A DNA stretch of 64,000 bases from OFTM382 sp964352615 (GTDB lineage Bacteria; Planctomycetota; Phycisphaerae; Phycisphaerales; UBA1924): assembly GCA_964352615.1 (NCBI GenBank), contig CAYGSG010000003.1, positions 10,375-74,374 of the forward strand, written 5' to 3'. The notes under the pieces were generated by a model. That model saw only the letters and a list, made by a program, of their open reading frames with translations, was not told where the DNA came from and did not search any database. Below, piece by piece: positions 10,046 to 17,955 of this stretch (within the stretch, counting starts at the first letter, position 1; every line of letters starts with the position of its first letter). The position numbers were made by a program, and so were the translations under genes.

Positions 10046-11044
10046 TTGCCAGACTCCGGTGCCAACCGCAGACACTCGCTCGTCACGGGCGGCGCCGGAT
10101 TCATCGGCTCGCACCTTGTTGAGCGGCTGCTCGCGCGGGGAGACCGCGTCACCATTGTCGATGACCTCTCTACAGGCCCGCGTGACAACCTTGAATCGTG
10201 CGCACAGGCCAGGTTCATCGAGGCCGATGTCAGGGATGCGCTGCCCGTGCTCAAAGCGGAGCGCGAAACGTTCGACGAGATCTACCACCTCGCCGCGGCT
10301 GTCGGCGTGCAACTCGTGCTCGACGATCCCGCTGCGGCCATCGAAGTCAACGTAGGCCGAACCTCCGATGTCCTCCGCTTCGCCATCGATCAGCCCAACG
10401 CCCCCCGCGTGCTCATCGCATCGAGTTCCGAGGCCTACGGCAAGGGCGCTCGCACCCCATTCCACGAGGACGACGACGTGGTCTTTGGCCCCACCAGCAT
10501 CGCCCGCTGGTCGTACGGCTATTCCAAAGCACTCGACGAATTCCTCGCGATCGCGCTCCACCAGTCCAAAGACCTGCACGCGGTGGTCGCACGGTTCTTC
10601 AACACCGTCGGTCCCCGGCAGATCGGTTCCTACGGCATGGTGCTGCCGAGATTTGTGCAGGCAGCCATCGCCGGCGAGCCACTCAGGGTCTTTGGCGATG
10701 GCTCCCAGTCACGCTGCTTCTGCGATGTCCGCGACGTAGCCAGCGCGTTGCCCAGCCTGATCGCAGCACCCGGCGCGGCGGGCCGAGTGTTCAACGTTGG
10801 CTCTGACCGCGAGATCTCCATCCTCGAACTCGCAGAGTTGGTGATCCGGGTGACCGAGAGCAAGTCCAAAATCGAAACAGTCTCGTTCGAGCAGGCCTTT
10901 GGGCCGGGCTTTGAGGACCTGCCCCGTCGGGTGCCCGACCTCGGCCGGCTCCGCGAGGCGATCGGCTTTGCGCCATCGATCTCGCTGGAGCAGACGGTCG
11001 CCGATGTCGCGCAGTGCTGCGCCGCCGGGGGCCTGGCGCCGTGA
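10046..11044 (+). CDS. NAD-dependent epimerase/dehydratase (nucleotide-sugar modifying, extended SDR)
   Basis: A 332-aa extended short-chain dehydrogenase. It has the N-terminal dinucleotide-binding motif TGGAGFIGSH at residues 14-23, a SSSEAYG segment contributing the active-site serine, and the catalytic pair Y157 and K161 (YGYSK). Downstream motifs RFFNTVGPRQ and NVGSDREIS are typical of UDP-sugar 4-epimerases and UDP-glucuronate decarboxylase-like enzymes. It likely supplies a precursor for the neighbouring exopolysaccharide pathway; the substrate cannot be deduced. It lies in the same frame as the preceding gene, whose stop is at 10037-10039, so the start must follow. TTG at 10046 is the only reasonable start ahead of the nucleotide-binding loop. 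Confidence 0.9.
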   Translation: MPDSGANRRHSLVTGGAGFIGSHLVERLLARGDRVTIVDDLSTGPRDNLESCAQARFIEADVRDALPVLKAERETFDEIYHLAAAVGVQLVLDDPAAAIEVNVGRTSDVLRFAIDQPNAPRVLIASSSEAYGKGARTPFHEDDDVVFGPTSIARWSYGYSKALDEFLAIALHQSKDLHAVVARFFNTVGPRQIGSYGMVLPRFVQAAIAGEPLRVFGDGSQSRCFCDVRDVASALPSLIAAPGAAGRVFNVGSDREISILELAELVIRVTESKSKIETVSFEQAFGPGFEDLPRRVPDLGRLREAIGFAPSISLEQTVADVAQCCAAGGLAP

Positions 11045-12429
11045 ACCAGGACCTCGCTCAAGAACTGTTCGATGCAGCGCCCTCGCCAGCTTTCGCCGAG
11101 GATGTGGTCACTCGGCTCGAGTACTTCCATGCCTACATCGGCGTGCTCGCCGTCGCGTTCATCATCGCCCTCGTGACCACGCCGATCATGCGGTGGCTGG
11201 CGGTATCCAACGGCATCGTCGATCGGCCCGACCCACGCAAGGTGCATCGCACGCCCGTCGCGTACCTCGGCGGGGTTGCGGTGTTCATGGGCATCGTCGG
11301 AGGCATCGCGTACAGCTACGTCGCGACGATCTACCCGGGACTCGGTCTCATCGATTTCTCGATCTCCCACGGCTCAACGCTGATCCCCGAAGCCGTGCCC
11401 ATCTCCGTGCTGCTCGGCATGACGGTCATCATGCTGCTGGGCCTGATCGATGACGTCGTCGGGATCGAACCGAGGCTTAAGATCGCGGGCCAGCTCTTTG
11501 CCGCTGCGGCGCTTGCGGTGCAAGACGTTGGCGTCAAGGTCGCCGCGGGCGTGGTCCTCCCGCTGGCTGATTGGGTCGGCATCCCAACCATCGAGGTCGC
11601 AGGGCAGGAAACCATCGGGATGGTGCTCGATCTCGGCCGCGAGTGGCCCGTGCTCGGCTCCGTGCTAACCGTTGACGTGATCTACTGGATGGGCACCGCG
11701 ATCATCGCGATGGGTGTGCTCGGCGCGTGCAACGCCTCCAACCTCATCGATGGACTCGACGGGCTGCTCACGGGCGTCACCGGCATCTGTGTCGCGGGCC
11801 TGCTCGTGGTCGCGTTGGGCATGGCCGTGCTCGAAGACGGCCCCCGCGACGGCCAACGCATCGTCGTGTGCATGGCGGTGCTCGGGGCCTGCCTCGGGTT
11901 CCTCCCCCACAACTTTAACCCGGCGAGCATCTTCCTTGGCGACTGCGGCTCCATGCTGCTCGGATTTATCACCATCGTCATCATCCTCAGCCTCGGCGAT
12001 ACCGGCAAGACCGCGCTCGTCATTGCGGGCATGACCATGTACGCCGTGCCCATGATCGACACCGTGCTCGCGATCGTCCGCCGAAAGCTCGCGGGCAAGC
12101 GCATGTCCGACGCAGACTCCGACCACCTGCACCACATGCTCAAACGCTCGCTGGGTGTGAAGGGCGCGGTGCTCAGCCTCTACGGCATTGGTATAGCGTT
12201 CGCCGTCATCGGCATCCTGATGACCTTCGGCCGGGCACGCATCACCTACGTCTTTGCGGTCGTGTTCGTTTCATACATCGGGGTCACCGCGATCAAGCTC
12301 GCCCGTAAACGCCAGCGAGAACTCGCCGAGATCAGCCCGTCGCCCGCGCCGGTCCCGGCTCCCAATCGGGATTCGAGCAACGCTCCCGCCCCAGTTGCCA
12401 GGCCCGACGCAACAACCGAAGTAGGCTGA
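11041..12429 (+). CDS. Undecaprenyl-phosphate sugar-1-phosphate transferase (WecA/MraY-like)
   Basis: A polytopic 462-aa member of the polyprenyl-phosphate N-acetylhexosamine-1-phosphate transferase superfamily. Diagnostic motifs are DRPDPRKVHRTPVAYLGG near the N-terminus, the catalytic DD pair (D137, D138 in GLIDDVVG), NASNLIDGLDGL from N231, the FLGDCGSMLLG metal/substrate loop and the HLHH motif around H362-H365. WecA-type enzymes start O-antigen, teichoic-acid or capsule repeat units by moving a sugar-phosphate onto undecaprenyl phosphate, which fits as the initiating enzyme of this locus. The GTG at 11041 overlaps the upstream stop (GTGA); an in-frame GTG at 11014 is less likely. The C-terminal tail of about 50 residues is Pro/Ala-rich and probably disordered. 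Confidence 0.9.
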   Translation: MNQDLAQELFDAAPSPAFAEDVVTRLEYFHAYIGVLAVAFIIALVTTPIMRWLAVSNGIVDRPDPRKVHRTPVAYLGGVAVFMGIVGGIAYSYVATIYPGLGLIDFSISHGSTLIPEAVPISVLLGMTVIMLLGLIDDVVGIEPRLKIAGQLFAAAALAVQDVGVKVAAGVVLPLADWVGIPTIEVAGQETIGMVLDLGREWPVLGSVLTVDVIYWMGTAIIAMGVLGACNASNLIDGLDGLLTGVTGICVAGLLVVALGMAVLEDGPRDGQRIVVCMAVLGACLGFLPHNFNPASIFLGDCGSMLLGFITIVIILSLGDTGKTALVIAGMTMYAVPMIDTVLAIVRRKLAGKRMSDADSDHLHHMLKRSLGVKGAVLSLYGIGIAFAVIGILMTFGRARITYVFAVVFVSYIGVTAIKLARKRQRELAEISPSPAPVPAPNRDSSNAPAPVARPDATTEVG

Positions 12430-12513
12430 TCGCCCCCGTAACCCGCCGCCGCAGCGCCGCTTGGGGCTCCGTGTTGGGCTCTGAGTGGCCCCGTTGGCCC
12501 GCCGCCGCCTCGG

Positions 12514-12519
12514 TATACT
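12514..12519 (+). promoter_or_regulatory. Candidate -10 hexamer for a leaderless parA-type transcript
   Basis: TATACT matches the sigma-70 -10 consensus at five of six positions and lies only 6 nt before the ATG at 12526. No Shine-Dalgarno sequence can fit between them. Transcription starting at the usual distance would begin at or near the A of the ATG. No good -35 element is visible at 16-18 nt spacing. Confidence 0.4.
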
Positions 12520-12525
12520 CCGCTC

Positions 12526-13422
12526 ATGGAGAAGACCCCCACAGCACGGACGCTGGCGCTGATGAACCAAAAGGGCGGCGTGGGCAAGACCACCACCGCG
12601 GTCAACCTCGCCGCAGGCCTCGCCCGGCTGGGCCAGCGAACCCTGCTGATCGACCTCGACCCACAGGCCCACGCCTCGCTCCACCTCGGCATCGAGCCCG
12701 ATGAGAACCAGCCGAGCGTGTACGACGTGCTGATGGACCCCTCGCTCGATCCGTCAACCGCGATCAGAAACTCGGGCGAACGGCTCGATGTGCTCGCCGC
12801 CGAGACCGATCTCGCCGCCGCAGAGAGCGAACTCGCCCCCCTCGCCGACCGCACCAGCCGCCTGGGCAACGCCATCGGCAAGCTGGCGCACCGCTACGAC
12901 GCGGTGCTCATCGACTGCCCACCCTCGCTGGGCCTGCTCACCATCAACGCGCTCGCGTGCGCGCACCAGGTGCTCATCCCGATGCAGGCTCACTTTCTTG
13001 CGCTCCACGGCGTGGGCAAACTGCTGGAAACCGTCAAGATGCTCAGCGGTTCGGTCAACCCCGAGCTGCGCGTGATGGGCATCGTGCTGTGCGCCTACGA
13101 CGCGCAGGCCTCGCATACTCGAGAAGTGGTCGCCGACCTCGACGATTTCCTCAGCAGCGCCGCAGGCACCGGCGAGCCGTGGGACGGCGCCCGCGTGCTC
13201 CAGCCCGCGGTCAGGCGGAACATCAAGCTCGCCGAGTGCCCGAGCTTCGGACAGACCATCTTTGAATACGCGCCCGGTGCGCCCGGTGCTGAGGACTACG
13301 AGGCGTTGGCCCGCTCGGTGCTCACAAGGCTTGCGCCAAGCTCCGCTCAAGCGCCTTCAGAACCGCTCGACGCCGAGATCCACGTCAAGCCCCGCGCCCA
13401 GCCAGTTGAGCACCTGCCATGA
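12526..13422 (+). CDS. ParA/Soj-family P-loop ATPase (orphan)
   Basis: A 298-aa deviant-Walker ATPase: Walker A KGGVGKTTT (residues 16-24, with both the signature lysine K16 and K21), LIDLDPQAH (Walker A' with the DPQ motif) and VLIDCPPSLG (Walker B). It has the length and motif order of chromosomal Soj/ParA rather than MinD. No ParB gene is adjacent; instead the stop overlaps a VanZ-like gene by 4 nt, and MurJ follows. Its cargo is therefore unknown and could be chromosome segregation or positioning of envelope machinery. A roughly 25-residue C-terminal extension is rich in Pro and Ala. Confidence 0.9.
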   Translation: MEKTPTARTLALMNQKGGVGKTTTAVNLAAGLARLGQRTLLIDLDPQAHASLHLGIEPDENQPSVYDVLMDPSLDPSTAIRNSGERLDVLAAETDLAAAESELAPLADRTSRLGNAIGKLAHRYDAVLIDCPPSLGLLTINALACAHQVLIPMQAHFLALHGVGKLLETVKMLSGSVNPELRVMGIVLCAYDAQASHTREVVADLDDFLSSAAGTGEPWDGARVLQPAVRRNIKLAECPSFGQTIFEYAPGAPGAEDYEALARSVLTRLAPSSAQAPSEPLDAEIHVKPRAQPVEHLP

Positions 13423-13793
13423 AGCTGGCAAGGCTCGCCCTCGGGCTCTACCTCGCGACCCTGCTCACCGCGACGCACTGGCCCAAGCTCAACGTCAACC
13501 CTGAGAGCGGTCTGCGGCTCGATCTGCTCATCCACTGCGGAGCGTTCGGCGTGCTGACCGTGCTGCTCGCGCTGGCCCGCGTGTTTGATAAAGGCTGGCT
13601 GACCGGTCGCAACATCGCTCTCAGTGGCCTGGCCGCCACAGCCATCGCGGGCTTCGATGAACTCACCCAGACGCTGGAGCCCTTTGGCCGGGTGACCGAC
13701 GTGGGCGATTACGCCGCCGACCTGGTGGGCATCGCGCTGGCGATGCTGGCCCTAGTGGCGCTGGCGAGGGTCAACGGTCGAAAGACTGGATGA
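13419..13793 (+). CDS. VanZ-like small membrane protein
   Basis: A 124-aa protein with about three hydrophobic segments. It has the features of VanZ-like proteins: THWPKL after the first helix, DLLIHCGAFGVLT in the second, and FDELTQTLEPFGRVTDVGDYAADLVGIA near the end. VanZ family members are linked to envelope stress or teicoplanin resistance, but most have no defined role. It overlaps the neighbouring genes by 4 nt on both sides (ATGA), so it is translationally coupled between the ParA-type ATPase and MurJ. Confidence 0.8.
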   Translation: MKLARLALGLYLATLLTATHWPKLNVNPESGLRLDLLIHCGAFGVLTVLLALARVFDKGWLTGRNIALSGLAATAIAGFDELTQTLEPFGRVTDVGDYAADLVGIALAMLALVALARVNGRKTG

Positions 13794-15421
13794 TGCGCAC
13801 GGACGTCGGCAGGGCTGCGGGCACCATCGCGGGCTGGACGCTTTTCTCGCGGCTCTTCGGGCTCGTGCGGGACCTGGTGACCGCTCGCCTGTTCGGCGAC
13901 ACCGTGCTCGGCTCGGCGTTCATGGCGGCGTTCATCGTCCCCAACGTGTTCCGCAGGCTCTTTGGCGAAGGGGCGCTGTCGGCGGCCTTCCTGCCTGTCT
14001 ATACCAAATCGCTCGCCAAGGGCGATACCGACGGTGCCGACCGTGTGGCCTCGGCCGTGTTCGCAAGCCTGGCCATCGTCACCGGTTCAATCCTGATCGT
14101 CGCCGAACTCGTGCTGCTCGTGCTGCTACTCGTGCTCCCCGACAGCCCCGAGCGGGCGCTCTCGCTCAAGCTCATCGCGATCACGCTGCCGTTCATGCCT
14201 GCGGTGTGCGCCTCAGCGGTGCTCGGGGGCGTGCTGCACGCGCACGGCCGATTCGTCCCCACCGCAGCAGCGCCGGTCATCCTCAACCTGCTGCTCATCG
14301 TCGCAGCCCTGCCCGCCCTGCTTTTGCCCGAGGGCCGAGCCCCCACCGCTGAGCAGACCGCCTATCTGATGGCCGGCGCAGCGGTCATTGCGGGCGTTTT
14401 GCAAGTCGCGTGGGCACTGGCTGCCTTGCGCGGCCGGCTCCGCTGGCGGCGCGATGTTTCGCTGGCCAAAGACCAGACCAAGGATGTGCTGCGACGTTTC
14501 GGTCCCGTGGCCCTGGGCATGGGAACGCTCCAACTCAACACCCTGGTCGATACCTTCATCGCGATGGTCCCTGTCTGGATCGGTCCGACCATCTTCGGCC
14601 TGACCTACCCGCTCGATGAAGCATCCAACGGCATCCTCGGGTTCACCCAGCGTCTCTACCAGTTCCCGCTTGGCGTGTTTGGGATTGCCGTGGCAACCGC
14701 GGCCTTCCCGCTGCTCGCGCGGTTCGCCGCCGAGAACAAGCACGATGCGTTTGTGCGCACGCTCCGCGATGCGCTTCGGCTGTCGCTGTTCATCGGGCTG
14801 CCCGCGTCGGTCGGGCTCATGCTCGTTCGCCACGATCTGGTGAACGTGCTGTTCGGCGGGCCGGGCAGCGCGTTCAGCGACCAAGGCCTGGTGCGATCCG
14901 CAGCGGTGCTGCTGGGATACGCGCCCGCGGTCTGGATCTACGGGCTCAACCATGTGCTGAGCCGATCGCTCTACGCGCGAGGTGACACCGCTGGCCCGAC
15001 CCGTGCCGCGCTGGCGTCGCTCGCGCTCAACTTGGTGCTGAACCTCGGCCTGATCTGGGTGCTGGGCGAAGCCGGGCTCGCGTGGTCAACAGCGGCAGCG
15101 GCGCTGTTCCAGTTCCTGCTGCTCTCCAGACTCGTACAAAAGAGCATGGACGGCGAGCAACTGGTGGACGCCGTGCTTCGGCGATCGGTGGTGCGCACGG
15201 TGCTTCTGACAGTCGCGATGACGCTTGGCGTGGCCGTGAGCCAGTGGGCCGTTCACGCGTTCGGGTTCATCGGTTGGTCGAATGCCGGGGCTGGCCTGGC
15301 GGCTGCGGTGATCGCGGGGATCGGTGTGTACGTGGCACTCGGGGCGGCGCTGCGCGCGCCAGAGTTGTCGATGCTGATTCGCCGACGCGTGCTACCATCG
15401 GAGCAAGGAGACTCGCCATGA
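13790..15421 (+). CDS. murJ: Lipid II flippase MurJ (MviN family)
   Basis: A 543-aa MOP-superfamily transporter with about 14 predicted transmembrane segments. The N-terminal signature is characteristic: an SRLFGLVRDLVTARLFG segment, then AFIVPNVFRRLFGEGALSAAFLP, which matches MurJ almost motif for motif. MurJ flips the lipid-linked peptidoglycan precursor across the inner membrane. Its presence implies peptidoglycan synthesis or a related lipid-linked export step in this organism. The start overlaps the upstream stop by 4 nt, and its own stop overlaps the small lipoprotein start in the same way. Confidence 0.94.
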   Translation: MMRTDVGRAAGTIAGWTLFSRLFGLVRDLVTARLFGDTVLGSAFMAAFIVPNVFRRLFGEGALSAAFLPVYTKSLAKGDTDGADRVASAVFASLAIVTGSILIVAELVLLVLLLVLPDSPERALSLKLIAITLPFMPAVCASAVLGGVLHAHGRFVPTAAAPVILNLLLIVAALPALLLPEGRAPTAEQTAYLMAGAAVIAGVLQVAWALAALRGRLRWRRDVSLAKDQTKDVLRRFGPVALGMGTLQLNTLVDTFIAMVPVWIGPTIFGLTYPLDEASNGILGFTQRLYQFPLGVFGIAVATAAFPLLARFAAENKHDAFVRTLRDALRLSLFIGLPASVGLMLVRHDLVNVLFGGPGSAFSDQGLVRSAAVLLGYAPAVWIYGLNHVLSRSLYARGDTAGPTRAALASLALNLVLNLGLIWVLGEAGLAWSTAAAALFQFLLLSRLVQKSMDGEQLVDAVLRRSVVRTVLLTVAMTLGVAVSQWAVHAFGFIGWSNAGAGLAAAVIAGIGVYVALGAALRAPELSMLIRRRVLPSEQGDSP

Positions 15422-15615
15422 AGAAGGCTGCCACGCTGATCGCCGGGTTGTGCCTGCTTGTGCTCGCCGGGTGCAACACCGTGGAGGGCGCCGCCGAGGA
15501 CATCCGCGGCGCGGGCGAAAGCATCGGTGACACACTCGATCGCACCGGCAAGACCCTAACCGGTCAGGATCAACCAGAGAAAATCGAGGCGACCAAGGCC
15601 GAGAAGATCGACTGA
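15418..15615 (+). CDS. Small entericidin-like lipoprotein
   Basis: A 65-aa protein with a classic lipoprotein signal: two lysines, a hydrophobic stretch and the lipobox LAGC with Cys at residue 18. The mature part (NTVEGAAEDIRGAGESIG) closely resembles entericidin A/B lipoproteins, which share an N-T-x-G-x-G/A-x-D pattern. The frame is open upstream, but an AAGGAG ribosome-binding site lies 7 nt before the ATG at 15418, which also overlaps the murJ stop by 4 nt, so this start is well supported. The mature tail is Lys/Glu-rich. A role in envelope stress is known for the family but not demonstrated here. Confidence 0.85.
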   Translation: MKKAATLIAGLCLLVLAGCNTVEGAAEDIRGAGESIGDTLDRTGKTLTGQDQPEKIEATKAEKID

Positions 15616-16454
15616 TGGCACGCACCGAACTGGCCGGCCGGCCGATCGTCATCACCGGCGCCTCAAGCGGAATTGGGCTGTCAACGGCGCTCGAATGCGC
15701 CCAAAGGGGCATGCCTGTGGTGCTCGCCGCCCGGCGCACCGAACGGCTTGAGGAAGCGTGTGAACGCATCAACGCGCGAGGCGGCAAAGCACTCGCTGTG
15801 ACGTGCGACGTGACCGACCGCGAGGCCTGCGCCGCGCTGATTGAACAGGCCGAGCAGGCCTTTGGCCCGCTGCACGCGGTGTTCGCCAACGCGGGCTTCG
15901 GCGAGCAGTTGCCCGTGCTGCCCGACATCGATGCGCACCGCGAACAGTTCGACGTCAACTTCTGGGGTTCGCTCAACGTGATCGCACCGGCGGTCGAACG
16001 CATGCGCGCCCACGGCAAGGGCCATGTGCTGTGGTGTTCGAGCTGCCTATCGAAAATCGGCCTGCCGCACTACGCGGCGTACTGCGCGAGCAAGGCGGCC
16101 CAAGACCACTTCGCGCGCGCGCTTCGGCACGAACTGACCGGTACCGGCATTGCTGTATCAAGCGTTCACCCGATCGGAACCCGCACCGAGTTCTTCGACC
16201 AGATGAAGGCCAAGAGCGGCAGAGCTTCGTCGCTCGCAGGCCGGGGCAAACAGCGGTTGACCCAGCCGCCCGAGCGCGTGGCCCGCGCGGTCATCAAGTG
16301 CCTTGAGAAAACGCGCGGCGAGGTATGGACCAGCCTGCCCATTCGACTCGGTCTGGCAGGAGCGACCGCGTTTCCAGGACTTGCCGACTGGGCCATCAGG
16401 CGCACGCTGCGCAAGCGGCAACACGCTGCGCAGGCGGACGCGGACGACCGCTAG
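15615..16454 (+). CDS. Short-chain dehydrogenase/reductase
   Basis: A 279-aa classical SDR with cofactor motif TGASSGIG (about residues 13-20), the NAGFG motif and the catalytic YxxxK in YAAYCASK preceded by a serine-rich segment (CSSCLS). The substrate is unknown; such enzymes act on fatty-acyl, sugar or steroid-like alcohols and ketones. The start ATG shares one base with the preceding stop (TGATG), extending the coupled block that starts with the ParA-type gene. Its TAG lies in a CTAG that also gives the stop of the convergent ispF gene. Confidence 0.87.
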   Translation: MARTELAGRPIVITGASSGIGLSTALECAQRGMPVVLAARRTERLEEACERINARGGKALAVTCDVTDREACAALIEQAEQAFGPLHAVFANAGFGEQLPVLPDIDAHREQFDVNFWGSLNVIAPAVERMRAHGKGHVLWCSSCLSKIGLPHYAAYCASKAAQDHFARALRHELTGTGIAVSSVHPIGTRTEFFDQMKAKSGRASSLAGRGKQRLTQPPERVARAVIKCLEKTRGEVWTSLPIRLGLAGATAFPGLADWAIRRTLRKRQHAAQADADDR

Positions 16455-16999
16455 CTCTGCCTCATCAGCAGCACGACCGCATGGGCTTCGATCGCTCGGC
16501 CCTCACCGACGGCATCGACCGCCTCGTGTGTCTTGGCTTTGACGTTGACCCGGTCTGCGCCGACTCTGAGTAGTTCGGCAATATTTGCGCGAATGTCGGC
16601 CTTGTGCGGCCCGAGCTTGGGCCGTTCAAGCACCACCGTTGTGTCCAGATTGGCGACTGTCCAGCCCGCCTCGTGAACCCGGCTCAGGGCCTCGGTGACG
16701 AATAGGGCTGAGTCGGCGGACTCGTGTCGGGGGTCGTCGTCGGGAAAGAGCTGGCCGATGTCTGGAAGGCCCAGAGCCCCGAGCAGAGCGTCTATGACGG
16801 CGTGCAGCAGCACATCGGCATCCGAGTGCCCTACCGGCCCCCGGTCATGGTCGAGGCCCACGCCGCCTACCACCAAGGGCCTGCCCCGGCCTTTGGGCTC
16901 CAGCGGTTCGAGCCGGTGCAGGTCGTAGCCGTGACCGATGCGGAAAGGTGGCTGGTCTTGATCGAAGATCGCTTGGTCTGTGGTCCGGGCTTCAGCCAT
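16451..16999 (-). CDS. ispF: 2-C-methyl-D-erythritol 2,4-cyclodiphosphate synthase
   Basis: A 182-aa protein that catalyses a late step of the MEP isoprenoid pathway, converting CDP-methylerythritol 2-phosphate into the cyclodiphosphate. Metal-binding and active-site motifs are intact: GHGYDLHRL (Asp and His ligands), GHSDADVLLHAVIDALLGA, DIGQLFPDDDP and the C-terminal KAKTHE segment. The frame continues 45 nt further upstream, but ATG at 16999 is preferred: a TACACT -10-like hexamer ends 7 nt before it, leaving little or no leader. The gene converges on the SDR gene, and the two stops overlap in a CTAG. Confidence 0.95.
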   Translation of the reverse strand: MAEARTTDQAIFDQDQPPFRIGHGYDLHRLEPLEPKGRGRPLVVGGVGLDHDRGPVGHSDADVLLHAVIDALLGALGLPDIGQLFPDDDPRHESADSALFVTEALSRVHEAGWTVANLDTTVVLERPKLGPHKADIRANIAELLRVGADRVNVKAKTHEAVDAVGEGRAIEAHAVVLLMRQS

Positions 17000-17006
17000 A
17001 GGGCGG

Positions 17007-17012
17007 AGTGTA
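17007..17012 (-). promoter_or_regulatory. ispF: Candidate -10 hexamer for near-leaderless ispF transcription
   Basis: Read on the minus strand, TACACT ends 7 nt before the ispF ATG, and no Shine-Dalgarno sequence lies between. No convincing -35 box is present. The geometry resembles that before the ParA-type gene. Confidence 0.35.
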
Positions 17013-17141
17013 CCGATAGCCCTCAAGCGGGCCGAAGAGCCCATCGGGTGATTGCGTGCGCCGGGGCGAACCCGCCGCTACAGTCGCACGTTCTGTTGGT
17101 GAAACAGTGCTCGTAGACCTTGTAACGCGGAGATGATCGGC

Positions 17142-17804
17142 ATGCGACAGCCTCTACGCTCGGCCCTTGTGCTCGCCACGCTGGCGAGCGGTCTCTCGAT
17201 CGTGCCCGCGTGCGGGGTGGCGTACCGGCCCTACTACGACCCGGGCGGATCGGGCGTCTCGATCGATGAGTTCACCTATTGGTCCGAACCGCACATGCCG
17301 CAGACGGTCGAGCTGATCGACCTGCGCACGGGCGAAACGCTCTTTGCGGTGGATATCCCGCCGCGCCAACAACTCGTGGTGAAGTTCGTCGATAACCACA
17401 GCGAGAAGGACGCCTGGATGCCGGACCTGATGAAGTGGGAGCTGATGCCCCGCGGCACCAAGCGCGGCAAGCTGGACAACTCGATGCCCGTGCCCCCGAG
17501 CTTCAGCCGAAGGCTGGACGTGGCGATGCGCGAGACACCCGAGCAGCCCGACATCGACCGCTACGACGAGCCTAAGCCTGCGTACATCGCACCGGCCGCG
17601 AACTCGTGGGAGCCGGCCGAGCCCGCGATGAAACCCGCAAGCCCGCCGGCTGTGGTCCCCATGACCGAACCGGCAGTAGCGCCAGCAATCGAACCCGTTG
17701 AACCGGTCGTCGTGCCCATGAGCGATCCCGAGCCGTTGATCGACTTGCCGGATAGCCCGCCGCCCACAAGCGAGCCCGGCCAGATGACGCCCGTGCCGCG
17801 CTGA
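17142..17804 (+). CDS. Predicted lipoprotein with proline-rich C-terminus, unknown function
   Basis: About 220 aa. The N-terminus is a lipoprotein signal with a lipobox-like PAC (Cys near residue 24 from this start). A compact domain follows, containing TVELIDLRTGETLFAVDIP and a DNHSEKDAWMPDLMKWELMP segment. The last 80 or so residues are a proline/glutamate/valine-rich, disordered-looking tail. I do not recognise the domain. ATG at 17133 is also possible, but a GGAG sequence at 17129-17132 is better spaced for the ATG at 17142. The gene stands alone between ispF (divergent) and the giant exoprotein gene (convergent), and an intrinsic terminator follows it. Confidence 0.7.
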   Translation: MRQPLRSALVLATLASGLSIVPACGVAYRPYYDPGGSGVSIDEFTYWSEPHMPQTVELIDLRTGETLFAVDIPPRQQLVVKFVDNHSEKDAWMPDLMKWELMPRGTKRGKLDNSMPVPPSFSRRLDVAMRETPEQPDIDRYDEPKPAYIAPAANSWEPAEPAMKPASPPAVVPMTEPAVAPAIEPVEPVVVPMSDPEPLIDLPDSPPPTSEPGQMTPVPR

Positions 17805-17834
17805 GCGCAGCGGTCCAACATGAAGCCATCGAAC

Positions 17835-17860
17835 GGCGCGGTCATTGGGCCGCGTCTTTT
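17835..17860 (+). terminator. Intrinsic terminator after the proline-rich lipoprotein gene
   Basis: A 7-bp GC-rich stem (17835-17841 paired with 17850-17856, with one G-U wobble) encloses an 8-nt loop and is followed directly by TTTT on the plus strand. It lies about 30 nt after the lipoprotein stop and faces the convergent giant gene. Confidence 0.65.
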
Positions 17861-17897
17861 CATGATGCGCACGAAACGCTGCGTATCAGGAACGACA

Positions 17898-17920
17898 GCC
17901 CCCTCGCGTGACGAGGGGGC
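17898..17920 (-). terminator. Strong hairpin downstream of the giant exoprotein gene
   Basis: A perfect 9-bp stem (GCCCCCTCG at 17898-17906 paired with 17912-17920) has a 5-nt loop and lies about 35 nt beyond the giant gene's stop. On the minus strand it is followed by TGTCGTTCC, a poor U-tract, so it could be an intrinsic terminator or a 3'-end stabiliser. Confidence 0.55.
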
Positions 17921-17955
17921 GTGCCGAGCAAATGCGAGGTGTCGCGAGGGCTGAC

